The translations under genes were made by a program, and so were the position numbers. Positions 45,471 to 55,620 of a stretch of DNA of 64,000 nucleotides are shown here, one piece after another; the stretch's first letter is position 1, and every line of letters begins with the position of its first letter. The notes under the pieces were generated by a model. That model was given only the letters and a program-made list of their open reading frames with translations. It was not told the origin of the DNA and ran no database searches. This DNA is from Sternotherus odoratus. Taxonomy: Eukaryota > Chordata > Testudines > Kinosternidae. Location of the stretch: contig JAVMKO010000001.1 of assembly GCA_032164245.1 (NCBI GenBank), forward strand, positions 245,157,644 through 245,221,643, given 5' to 3'.

Positions 45471-46429
45471 TTCCTTGGGGTTACCCAGAGTAATTCTGAG
45501 GATCTATGTCAACTTTTTCACTATTTCACCCTGTCAGAATCCAACACAGTTCAGAGATACAGGTTCAATCCCTGGATCCATTCTTATAGTGTCTTTCCAT
45601 GGAAGGCAATCTGGTAGGTGTTTTCATTCACAGCAAGGGTTCTTCCTTTGTTCATTAAATGCAAACAGAGTCTGGGAATTTCCATTGCTGAACACAATGC
45701 CCCAGGCTTTGACATTAGCAATCTTTTACATTTTCAAGGCTCCAATCTTGAATGATGGGTAAATGTAATGTAAACACAATGTGACAGCCAGAAATAATCC
45801 TTTATTAGTTTTCATGAAGTTTACATATCAAGTACATTCACATTGTAATACTAACATACACTTTAATCTAGAGTTATCTAATTACTGGATATACATAATG
45901 TAACACAATAGTAAATGATAGGTTACAGGTAAGTGAAGACAATAACATGAACATTTCTTTGATACCCACACACAAGTGAATTGGTCTATGGCTTTGATCT
46001 GAGCTGGCCTGTCAAGTCATACAACAAATGTTCTAGTCTCCATGGGGCAAATGTTCCGTGGTATGCCCACTGGAGGTATGGGGAAGAGGCTGGGCTAGAG
46101 GTAAATGCAGAACAGGGCTGTTGGCAATAAGAAGGAGGCAGAACTCAAAGATTACTGCTTACATGTGGAACACTCTCAGATTATGCAGCAAATGAGAGGT
46201 CTAGTTTAATAGCTAGGCCTCCAAATAAATGGCTCAAAAAGGTACCTATTATATATTTAAAGAAAGTCTCTGGTAGCCCCTTCTGTGCCTATTATTCACA
46301 AATTTAAAGCTATAGATTAAAGAGGAAAATATATCTTCTATTAATACAGGAATTTCTCTTTGTACTCTTTTAAAAGGCTGCAGCACACTGTCAATATCTG
46401 GATAACCATATAAATTAGACAGAGAAATT
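45471..46429. other. Probable LTR continuation and unassigned sequence
   Basis: AT-rich sequence that may be the diverged U3 part of the antisense LTR. It contains agccagaaataatcctttat (a minus-strand AATAAA-like region) and cacaatgtgacagcc. The rest to 46429 has no recognised feature. Confidence 0.35.
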
Positions 46430-46480
46430 CCTATTAGAAGAGGTCATCTATTCCACTCCCCTACCATTGTAGGATTTAGT
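46430..46480 (-). repeat. Short CR1/SINE 3'-end fragment, antisense
   Basis: The phrase agaggtcatctattccactc followed by ccctacc resembles the CR1-type tail of the SINE at 42737. The piece is short and the call is weak. Confidence 0.35.
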
Positions 46481-47277
46481 TAAATTTAGGGAAGAGGAAT
46501 AGATGTTTCTGTAAACAGCAAGTTGTTTTGTTAAGACAATGAATGGGATTACTTTATCTATACTTATAAGTTACTTATAACTTTCATCACCTTCATTAAC
46601 ACGAGTGCCATCAAGAACTTCAGTAGCATTAAAAAACCCTCAATGCACTCCAGAACATTTTGTAAAGCAGCAGAAATTAATAATCTATTTAATAGTCATT
46701 TGCTTTCTGTGACTCCTTTGTCATCATTTCTGATTGCCAAGTTATGTGGTCAGTGTTGAAACCTTTCTAATCAGCCTGTTCTTACTGGCTGATTCCTTTG
46801 TGATGCTATAAGCTGGTGTTTATGACAGCATAATCACTTTCATGACAGAAAATTGTAATGTCACAATTTGTGATGGAAGCTCTTTTTAAGATTAATTCCA
46901 CATATTAGTGCTGAGAAGTGTGCTGAGGCACAATGATATCCTATTGTAACGCCCCATAATAAACATTCCATACATTAACCAACATAGAGCAGTGTTCACA
47001 TAAATAACATGATTAACTTCAAAGAATCCTCCTTGGTTTTGTCTCCCACTTGATGAGCAACTTAAAATTGGCTGCAGAAGGAGAAAAATGCAAGAGCTGC
47101 AGAACAGGATTCACAGGGCTCATGGATTTTCTTCTCACTGCAACTTTGCCCCATTCTGTACGATAATTTATCCAAAGATTTGACATTTAAGCCTGCCTGT
47201 TTTGATGGCCTTATTTCAAATTTGACTTAGTGGTGATGTTACTAGCCAATTCTCCCAAGCCCTATGAAGTGATAAGA
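46481..47277. other. AT-rich, repeat-free stretch
   Basis: No gene or transposon. Homeodomain-type TAAT cores and other short motifs are frequent. It could be a conserved non-coding element, but that can only be tested by alignment. Confidence 0.45.
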
Positions 47278-47310
47278 GTAATAGAAGAGAATGATGAATG
47301 AGTACAGAGG
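47278..47310 (+). repeat. Left copy of an exact 33-bp direct repeat
   Basis: Thirty-three bases beginning gtaatagaagagaatgatga are identical to 48782-48814, with no similarity immediately outside. The pair encloses 1,471 bp. Confidence 0.9.
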
Positions 47311-47928
47311 CAAGGATCTAGCCTAATTATAATTTTGAAAAGATGAGGCAGAAAAGTAGTTCTTTGCCATCAGGGAAAGGGAGAAATATGAACATCTTTG
47401 TATCATGCAGCTCAGATGACTTAAAGCAATTCATAACCAACTACATAAATAGAATATATTGTCAGCAAACAGAAGTACAGAGTATCGTAGCTGAAAACAG
47501 GTTTGTCAGTGTATCATTTGTAGTTTAGTAGGCTTATAAAATGCATGTGCTAAATTGTATGATATTCAGAAATATAGATAAAATGATCTGGATGTATGAC
47601 ACTACTGTAAAGTAATCCTGCAGAGAGCTGTTGATCTGTATCTAAGGAAATTTTATTTACTGTCTCCCCCACCCTTGATTTTTTAAGATATATCACTTTG
47701 AGTTCAAGTGAATCTTATCTTACACCCATTTTGATTTGTTTACTTTGAAAACTACAACACAGCTTCCCTGAGTATCTTTCACTGTGGTTTGTCTTCATAG
47801 AATCACAGACTTTTCATTGTGCTATCTCTCTTTCCCTTGTGTTTGTATTTTCTGCTGAAGTGTCTTGGTTGCTGTATCAAGTGAGACCTGGAGTGCTATC
47901 TTGTATTAATATAGACAGCCTGCAATTA
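47311..47928. other. Non-coding stretch inside the 33-bp repeat pair
   Basis: AT-rich. No gene or transposon end was recognised near either direct repeat. Confidence 0.5.
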
Positions 47929-48478
47929 TGGCCCTTTGTACTGTGATCCTGATGGCTATCACAAACTTGGCTGGGTCAATAATTGGATGGGAGTCCTCCA
48001 AGGAACTTCCAGATACCATTGACCAGATGGGTGACTGTACTCCTTCGGAGTCAGTATTGATCAGATGCCTTATCTTGGTGGCAGGGAAAATTGTGTTGCT
48101 AGGGAGGGATTTCTGATGAGGTGGTACTTAGGTAATATAGTGATGAGCACATTAGAATTCCATAAGATAGGTAGATGTAAAACCAAAGTCCTGAACACTT
48201 ACATTCCATAAAAGGCCTAGGACACACTTTGCAAGAGAATGGATATTGACTTTGCCATCTCAGCCAATTTCCAGGCCCAGGAGTAATATTGACCCATTAC
48301 ATTTCCGTGGCCGTGCCACTTGGATAATGTGTACTTCACATCTCATCCAGAAACTGTGGTTATCATGTTGTGCTCTGTTAAACATTTGCTGTGTTTCAGC
48401 CTGAAGATGGTTGCACTTCACTGGTGGATGAAATGATCTCTTTCTGGGTTTGCAAAGCACATGGAATAGGAAATAACC
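47929..48478 (+). mobile_element. 5S rRNA-derived SINE remnant
   Basis: The head at 47929-48015 tracks vertebrate 5S rRNA. After a gatcctgat...aacttggctgggtcaat stretch comes ttggatgggagtcc at 47983-47996, where the 5S internal control region has ttggatgggagacc. Downstream, cttcggagtcagtattg and gatgtaaaaccaaagtcctg are body motifs of 5S-type SINEs. A block at 48117-48173 (ggtaatatagtgatgagcac) looks like a MIR tail inside it. Further phrases continue to about 48478 (aaatgatctct, gcaaagcacatgg). It resembles SINE3/AmnSINE-type elements. The exact family is not known to me. Confidence 0.55.
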
Positions 48479-49054
48479 AGTCCGGGATCAGTGACAGATT
48501 TAAGGCCAGATATCTGACAAATGACCAAGTCTAGAGATGGTTTATGTGTACCATTGGGATGGGGAGATTCCCATGACATTTGTCTTGCATACAATAGCAA
48601 TGGAGGTTTTAGGTTTTGATGGAATGATCTAAACATCTGCAGTGGTGGGTTAAGCTTGGATGTGAGATATACCATAAAAATGGGATGGTAGTTCATGCTT
48701 AGATACCATGGTAATGGGTCCTGTAGAAAAACCTATAGTAGACAGATGGAAGGTAAGCTGTCAGCTTCCATTTCCACCCCTGTAATAGAAGAGAATGATG
48801 AATGAGTACAGAGGTACCTTCTCTCACTTTATTTAAAATTCAACTTCTCTCTTCATAGGGAATTTATTTTCCAAACATGCTTCCCTCAATGTCTCCCATT
48901 CCCTTTCAGTTTAGAGCTTTCACCACTACGGTGTGAGCCAAGTTTCTGAATAACTTGGATTATACTCGTCACACTATACATGATAATTTTATATCTCTTG
49001 TTCCCTGCCTATCCTTCTAAAGCCATATTCTGACATTGTTTCAGGAAGTGTCAT
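48479..49054. other. Non-coding stretch containing the right 33-bp repeat
   Basis: No gene. It includes the right copy of the direct repeat at 48782-48814. Confidence 0.5.
48782..48814 (+). repeat. Right copy of the exact 33-bp direct repeat
   Basis: Identical to 47278-47310. See that entry. Confidence 0.9.
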
Positions 49055-49565
49055 TGTGACAGAGTTCAGAGAGCAAACAGGTGAGCCTGCATTCTGATTA
49101 CTCAGATATTTATTAGTTCCCCTGATGGAAGCTGATGGGGGTAATTAGTCAATCAGGCTGGTGGGCTGAGCCACAATAGCCCAGGGCTGATAAGAAGAGG
49201 AATAGAAAGGAAGTGGAAAGGGGAGAGTGAGGAACAGGGGCTAGCTGAGCTGAGCCTAGACACACAGAGACTTAGAATAGGGAGACCTCTGTTCCCCTAA
49301 GGCCTTGGTGAGAGGGCCAAGAGCTAGGGTAATGTAAATTGACTGTTGCATGGGGATTGTTGTGAAAAGGGTGAAGGGGACTTAAAAGAACATGGTAAAG
49401 GCACAACCAAGGTAATCTGTGCAGTTTCTGGGAGGAGAAGGCTGGAGAGGAGCCGTTCTCCATGACAGTCTTAAAGAGCTTCCAGTAAATATGCACAGTG
49501 TGACTCTTTGGTATAGATGCTAGCATTTTGAGAGCTACCAGTGAATATACTGATGTGACCCATCT
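49055..49565. mobile_element. LTR-like segment
   Basis: It begins TGTGACAGAGTTC, similar to the LTR edge at 34859, and contains ggctggtgggctgagccaca and gggctgataagaagagg, which I associate with turtle LTRs. Near the right side a unit of about 55 bp is duplicated (gagcttccagtaaatatg at about 49478 and gagctaccagtgaatata at about 49531). No right TG/CA edge or TSD was established. Confidence 0.35.
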
Positions 49566-51619
49566 CCAGCTCTTTGGTTATGTAATTAAACTCTTTCTTT
49601 TTCAATTCCATTCCTTCCATTTATGGCCATTCTACTCTCCAAATTGCCCTAGTGATCCACTACACTAACAAACCCCATCTCTGTTGCCATAGCTTCAATA
49701 AAGTATGTACCTTACTCTTGTACAGACGTTACTATGTTGCTGGAAGAGAAAACTGTAATGATACTATTGAATGTCAAACCCAGAAACTCAAAGGTTTAAG
49801 GTTCCTTACTTTCCCCACTGAGCCCCATGTTTCTAATAAGTTTTGGTTTAGGTGTAGAGATTGAATTCTTGATCTGAAAGTTACTGAGCATATGAGAACT
49901 CTGGGAACGGCTTTCACCGATACAATATATGAATGGCAGAATTCCATGATTAGGCAACTATTATACATGGCCTTGTTATACGTGGTTGTGGCACCCATGA
50001 TTAACAATTTGTCCTGACAGTCAAAAATCTTGTCAAATATTGATCTGACATCAGATTCATGTATAACAAGATTTTTGATTGACAGCTGAACAACTGCCCG
50101 GAATGAAAACCAAACCCCCACTGATTTTAAAAGCTGAAACTGCCAGCTGTCAAATTGGCTGTCCGTAGAATTTACCCACAGATGCACTATCTTATAACTT
50201 TAATTTTATATTGAAAATCCCCATATTGGGAACATTACAAAGACCGGATTTAACTTCTTAATAAAATTTTAAAGACAAAAACTGAAGTAGCTTGTGTTTA
50301 AAACATGCTATAGAAAGCTATGTCTGGCAGTTTCAATTTTTAGCCCTGAGACAAGGGGTATCAAATCAGCAGCAAGAACGCGGAGAGGCAGAATGGAATT
50401 AGGGTGACATAAGATAGGAAAAAATGTTAAAAAATATGAGATTTTAGAATCCAGATTTTATCATAAATAACAAACATTGTCACGACCTATGAAGTAGGCA
50501 GACCCTGGACCAGAATAAAAGCCTTGTCATTTTTGGTTGCTTTTTTATTACAATATTTATGTTACTCTGAAGAAAAGCTTTCTGGATTCTAGTGATTAGC
50601 AAGAGGAAGCGGAGGGAAGAGTGATGTTAGCCTTTGGAGGGGTCTGTGCAAAGGAGGTTATGGCAGGCAAGAATAAGAAAAAACAAGTTAGAGTGAAGAG
50701 ATTAGGCATTCATAATTGAAGCTGCCACAAAACCTAAACCAGTCAAGATGAATATTCGGCAACAGAGAATTACTCATGCAGCATCAGTCATTGAAAGCAA
50801 CCAAAGCTATGGCAGAGAATTTAACTGCAGAAATCTCATCCACAACACCGGTATTGTTAAAAGTTTACAATTAAAATACACAGAGGCTACCTACTTGTGC
50901 TGTCTGTTGTGTTTCCAGGCAACAATGAATGGACTCAGGAATGGACTCAAGAGACCTTCAGTCCTAAGACATTGTTCAAGGTCCGTTAGTGCTTCAACAG
51001 AGAAAGGGCTAAAGAAAGCAAATCTTCAGATCGCCAACGCAGTGGGAAAAGCCTCATGCACTCCAGTAAATTAGACTAATTGTGATCAGCAGTTTACTTC
51101 CATTGACATCAACGGGCTCTGGAGTAGGCCTTAAGGATCTTACGTACTATACAGGCTGGATTCACCAGTACACTGCGGCTGCTTTGTGTTACTCCGGTGA
51201 CATAAAGCATCTACTCCCATGATGTAAAACAGCCATTAACCTAGCTTAGCTTGTTGGATAAACCAGGTTTATGGCTGCTTCGTAACACTTGGCACCCAGA
51301 GCATACCAGGAAATCTGGTTCTATAACTTTTAAACACATATAAACACATATCAACATATAAACATATATAAACATGCATGATCAGTTCATTTTGTCTTTA
51401 GCTTCAGTTTATCCCATACCTCAGAACACTTTATAAATGTTAAGAGAGACTTAGAACACCTCTGTGTGATATTTACTGAAGATGGGTAAAGGGTGGCACA
51501 GAGACCCGATGCCCTCTTGTATATTAAGTTTTGTGTGTGCAATTGTACTTCTACATTTCACTTCCAGTTACAGTGATTGCCCATATAAATAGCTAGATGG
51601 ATTCCACAATAATCTACTA
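49566..51619. other. Non-coding stretch
   Basis: No gene. The 137-codon minus frame at 49774-50187 and the 108-codon plus frame at 50748-51074 show no domain. An inverted repeat pairs cagtcaaaaatcttgt (50017) with acaagatttttgattg (50068). Confidence 0.5.
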
Positions 51620-51921
51620 CAGGGTAGGCAACCTTTCAGAAGTGGGGTGCCAAGTCTTCATTTATTCACTCTAATTAAAGGTTTCGCATGCCAGTAATAC
51701 ATTTTAATGTTTTTAGACGGTCTCTTTCTATAAGTCTATTATATATAACTAAACTATTGTTGTATGTAAAGTAAATATGATTTTTAAAACGTTTAAGAAG
51801 CTTCATTTAAAATTAAATTAAAATGCAAAGCTCCCCAGACCAGGACCCAGGCAGTGTGAGTGCCACTGAAAATCAGTTCATGTGCCGCCTTTGGCACTCG
51901 TGCCGTAGGTTGCCTACCCCG
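51620..51921 (+). mobile_element. Non-autonomous hAT element (GGTAGGCAACC type)
   Basis: The ends CAGGGTAGGCAACCTTTC and GGTTGCCTACCCCG are inverted repeats. The 8-bp flanks atctacta (51612-51619) and atctattg (51922-51929) match at 6 of 8 positions. The 302-bp body has no coding capacity. I recall this body as a widespread reptilian hAT MITE. It is nearly complete. Confidence 0.8.
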
Positions 51922-51984
51922 ATCTATTGTGTCCAACTGCAAACATAGGCACACAAGAATGCATGTACACCCAGTCCTCTCCTT

Positions 51985-52130
51985 TTGAATATCATGTCCA
52001 GAGATGGTATCTAAAGAACTTGCCCAATGTCAGGCAGGCAGTCAAGTGCAGAACTGGGAATAGAACAGGAGATCAAAGCACTGACTTCAAGTCTTCTGCT
52101 CTAGTGACTAGATATAATGGTGTTCTGCTA
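51985..52130 (-). repeat. CORE/MIR-type SINE, antisense
   Basis: In antisense the landmarks are aacttgcccaatgtcaggca, gcagaactgggaatagaaca and ttctgctctagtgactagat, the inverse of the core and tRNA-like head of the SINE at 14465. Confidence 0.5.
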
Positions 52131-52346
52131 TGAGACAATAATTCCTGGGTTGGAATAGGAGTTACATTTGTTTCCCATTGACCCCCCATATCCAAGGAAA
52201 GGGGGGAAATGGAAAACTCTCTCTGACTGCGTGTAGGGGTTTTGTTTTTTGTTTTATTCGGTGTAATCTAATTCCTAGAATCCTAAAACATGCGGTGTTG
52301 TATTAACCGGCACTTTCAACTTCAGCCTGAGCCATACCATCTAGTA

Positions 52347-53238
52347 CAGGGGTGGGCAAACTTTTTGGCCCGAGGGCCACATTGGGTTTACAAAATTATA
52401 TGGAGGGCCGGGTAGGGAAGGCCCCGCCCACAATCTGGCCCCCTCCCACTTCCCGCCCCTGAGAATCCCTGACCCATCCAACACCCCCCCACACCTTGTC
52501 CCCTGACTGCCCCTTCCACAGACCCCTAACCACCAGGACCCCACCCCCTACCCAATTCTCCTGCTCCCTGTCCCCTGACTGCCCCAATCCCTATCCACCT
52601 TCCAAACCCCTAACCACCACCCCAGAAACCCCCCCCCATCCAACCCACCCTACTCCCTGACTGCCCCCTCCAAAGCCCCCCCCCCCAACCACCACCCTGG
52701 AACCCCCGCATCCCCCCTCTTACCACAGCTGCTGGAGGGGGGCAGCATGCAGCCCCGGCCCCCAGAGCACTCCCCTCGCCACACGGCTCTGGGAGAGGGG
52801 CCAGCGTGCAGCTGCGGCTCCGGGGGAGGAGGACAGTGCGCAGCCCCAGCCCCCAGAGTGCTCCCCGCGCAGCGCGGCTCTGGGAGAGGGGCCAGCGTGC
52901 AGCTGCGGCTCCGGGGGAGGAGGACAGTGCGCAGCCGCGGCTCCGGGGGAGGAGGACAGTGCGCAGCCGCGGCTCCGGGGGAGGAGGACAGTGCGCAGCC
53001 GCGGCTCCTGGGAGGGGCCACCGCACAGTTCCAGCCCCCAGAGCGCTGTCGGCGTGGCTCCGGGGGAGAGGCTACCGTGCAGCCCCGGTCATCGGAGTGC
53101 TGCCCCTGTGGCATGGCCCGCAGCGGAGCCCGGGCTGTGCAGCTCGGGGAGAGGCAAGGGGCAGCCCCCCGCCGCGGGCCGGATGGGACAGTGTCGCGGG
53201 CCGGATGTGGCCCGCGGGCCGTAGTTTGCCCATTCCTG
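52347..53238 (+). mobile_element. Non-autonomous hAT element (GGTGGGCAAAC type) with perfect TSD
   Basis: The ends CAGGGGTGGGCAAAC and GTTTGCCCATTCCTG are flanked by identical 8-bp atctagta at 52339-52346 and 53239-53246. The subterminal phrases ttttggcccgagggccacat and ggatgtggcccgcgggccgt are the inverse of each other. The 892-bp body has a C-rich left half (52400-52740) and a GC-rich tandem array at 52733-53150. There is no transposase. Confidence 0.9.
52733..53150 (+). repeat. GC-rich higher-order minisatellite inside the hAT element
   Basis: A 107-bp unit (cccccagagcactcccc ... gggagaggggccagcgtgca) occurs about twice. Its end then amplifies as a 32-bp unit, gcgcagccgcggctccgggg-gaggaggacagt, three to four times at 52900-53010. 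Long open frames (up to 210 codons) cross it in several registers and both strands, and are not genes. Confidence 0.75.
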
Positions 53239-53246
53239 ATCTAGTA

Positions 53247-54083
53247 AGTGAGAGTTTTGAAATCTCTACATTTGAAATCACTCAAATAAGAGAAACTGAT
53301 AAATCTCTCCAACTTGTGTATATGGCTGCAAAAGGTTTTTTTTTTAAAAAAAAAGAACAGTTGTTTTCTCAGAGTTTATGGGTGGCGTCAGTCCAAGTTG
53401 CTGCAGTTCCAGAAGCTTCAGACCACAGTCAAATGTAGCTGAATAGAATAGAGGTTTCAGTTCCTAAAGTATGTAGTTATATTCAAACACATTTTAAATA
53501 AAAACATGATCTGACATCAACTGTGCAATTATATTGGGCGAGATTTTGAACACTGAGGGGTGAGGGAGACTATTAGTATGTGACACTTGCTGAGCTATTG
53601 CAGAACACACAGTTACTCAGAACTGTGTGTGTGGTGGGGGGACTCTTCCATCACCCTGGAATAACTTGTCAAACCTGATTTATTTCAAATAGCAGAAAAC
53701 TTTACAGCACAAACCAAGACAAGTGTTATGCCAACTTTCTGATACATATGCCAACATCCTGATCAGAAAGGGACAGTGGCTGCAAGAACTTTTGTCTTTG
53801 GATTAATATGGCTCCATATTGGAATATGGACAGATGTATTGCTGGAGTTGCCACTGTATGAGTTTATTTGGGATTTCTTTTTTTTTTCCATACTGTGGGA
53901 CTTTCTCTTTCATTTTTTGGGTTATAACATCTGTCAGTTCTGTTTTATGGGTTTGTTTGTCTACAGAAAATGGAAAAAAGTAATGATTGTGTCAAGAGAC
54001 CTCTTTTATGAATCAATATCAATGTATCATTTTATATGATCACGAAGAATAGTCTTTTGTGACTCGTTTACAGTAAAGACAAA
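53247..54083. other. Non-coding stretch
   Basis: AT-rich. An 87-codon frame at 53776-54039 is rich in F, W and L because of its T-rich sequence. No motif is recognised. Confidence 0.5.
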
Positions 54084-54177
54084 GGGCCTGATTCTGATCT
54101 GGTTTACACCCTTGTATAGCAGGATTAGTGTCACTGAATTTCACTAGTGTGGAACGAGTGAGATCAGAGTAGGATTC
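54084..54177. repeat. Palindromic MITE-like repeat
   Basis: The left end gggcctgattctgatct is answered by agatcagagtaggattc at the right end, and ggtttacacccttgta faces cactagtgtggaac inside. It resembles a small palindromic element that is frequent in reptile genomes. No TSD could be fixed. Confidence 0.5.
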
Positions 54178-54803
54178 AATGTTTTTCAAGACCAGACAGA
54201 GTGTGCAAGAACGAACTCTAAAACTCCAAATATTGTTATAACAGCCAGTTATTTAAAAACAGGTTTGAAATCTCTGTTTCCCCTCAAAATGTTTTAATTG
54301 GCTATAAGTGGAATAACACACTCTAGGCCATGCAGCTGTTGTGAGAAATACCAAGCTTCTCATGCCTCCCTATGTATCCAAGCTGTGCCGTTATCTCATA
54401 CCAGCTGTGCACACTGTCTCATGTTATTAACTCTGGTAGGAAGCCTGGGGAGCTGCTGCATGGCCTCTTCTTCAACAGGCACCTTCTGCTGGCTTTGTCA
54501 AGGCCTTGTGCATTAAGTGGACGCTTTCAAAACAAGACGGTCTCTTAACGGAGAACCTCTGGCAACTCAACTGAGAAACAGAAAGGGTGGCCAATCTTCT
54601 CCCTATCCTGCTTAAAGCTCCAGCTGCACCAAGAACAAGCTGGAATAATCAGAGTAGAGTTCAATGAGAACATCAGTTTTGTCTGATAATACTGTTTGCA
54701 GGACACTTTTCTTTAAGAGGGAGACTAGCCCCATTGTTAGGATTGAGTCTGAACTCAAGAGGTTTGAGTTCAATTCCTTACTCCCTTATAGACTCCTTTA
54801 TAC
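54178..54803. other. Non-coding stretch
   Basis: No gene or repeat recognised. Confidence 0.55.
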
Positions 54804-55061
54804 TAAGGGCATGTCTACACTTCAAGCGGGACTAATTAATCCTAGAAATACCTGCACTAGCTGTAATCATGCTAAAACTGAAGGTGTGGGACATCTTAGC
54901 TGCCCTGAATCTGTACCTCTCTAAGATGCTAGGAATATACTTGGGTCAACTATCTTTTGTGGCTACTTCTATTTTTAATATGGTAGCTAGATCAGAGCTG
55001 GAGTGGGTATATCTCCTCAAGCTGGAATTTATTCCACTAATTTGAAGCTAGATATACCCCA
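54804..55061. mobile_element. MITE-like element, GTCTACACT type
   Basis: The left end aagggcatgtctacacttca pairs with the inverse of gaagctagatatacccc at the right end. The interior is AT-rich and non-coding. It directly abuts another element with similar termini at 55064. Confidence 0.45.
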
Positions 55062-55063
55062 AA

Positions 55064-55472
55064 GGCAGGTCTACACTACCCAGCGGATCGGCTAGTAGTG
55101 ATCGATCTATCAGGGATCGATTTATCACAGGGATTGGCAACCTTGGCACGCGGCACTGGGCCGCTTCCCGCAGCCCCCACTGGACCGGAATGGTGAACCG
55201 CGAACAGTGGGAGCTGTGATCGGCGAACTGGCAAGTAAACAAACTGGCGGGGCCCACTAAGGGTGCTTACTCTGCGGTGCTGCGTGCCAAGGCTGCTGAT
55301 CCCTGATTTATCACATCTAGTTTAGACGCGATAAATCGATCCCTTAGCACTCTCCCGTGAAGACACTAAGGTAAGTCAACCTAAATACATTGACTTCAGC
55401 TATGGTATTCGCATAGCTGAAGTTGCATATCTTAGGTTCATTCCCCTCCCCCCAGTGTAGACCAGGGCCAAG
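55064..55472. mobile_element. MITE (outer) carrying a nested hAT element
   Basis: The left end ggcaggtctacactacccag pairs with the inverse of cccagtgtagaccagggcc at the right end. Subterminal gatcgatctatcagggatcg and gataaatcgatccc are also inverse. The element is split by the hAT insertion at 55128-55305. Without it the body is about 223 bp. Confidence 0.6.
55128..55305 (+). mobile_element. Non-autonomous hAT element, 178 bp, nested, perfect TSD
   Basis: The ends CAGGGATTGGCAACCTTGGC and GCCAAGGCTGCTGATCCCTG are inverted. The 8-bp repeat atttatca flanks it exactly at 55120-55127 and 55306-55313. It has no coding capacity. Its terminus resembles that of the hAT element at 51620 (TTGGCAACC against TAGGCAACC), so the two may be related families. 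Confidence 0.85.
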
Positions 55473-55620
55473 TTTCTCTAGATCCGTTCTCCATCCATGA
55501 AATGGGTATAATAATACTTCCTTACTTTGCAGGGGTGTTTTGAGGCCCCATACATTAAAGACACTGAGGTGCTCAGAAACAGTGGTGATGGAGGTTGTGT
55601 AAAAAGTGTTCAGTAATTAG
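55473..55620 (+). repeat. CORE/MIR-type SINE, core and tail
   Basis: The phrases ccatgaaatgggtataataa, acttccttactttgc, cattaaagacactgaggtgc and tcagaaacagtggtgatgg follow the core-to-tail order of the SINE at 3530 and 14465. The head is missing because the MITE abuts it. Confidence 0.55.

Noticed and set aside
47929..48015. A functional 5S rRNA gene
   Set aside because: Only part of the 5S sequence is preserved, with many substitutions, and it is fused to SINE body sequence.
47278..48814. Phage- or integron-type attachment sites for the 33-bp repeats
   Set aside because: The genome is vertebrate, no integrase is present, and the repeats lack inner inverted symmetry.
49774..50187. 137-codon minus-strand frame as a host gene
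   Set aside because: No recognisable motif. It spans an inverted repeat and AT-rich sequence, consistent with chance.
52650..53438. Overlapping 138- to 210-codon frames
   Set aside because: They lie in the GC-rich minisatellite of a hAT element with perfect TSD and are open in several registers at once.
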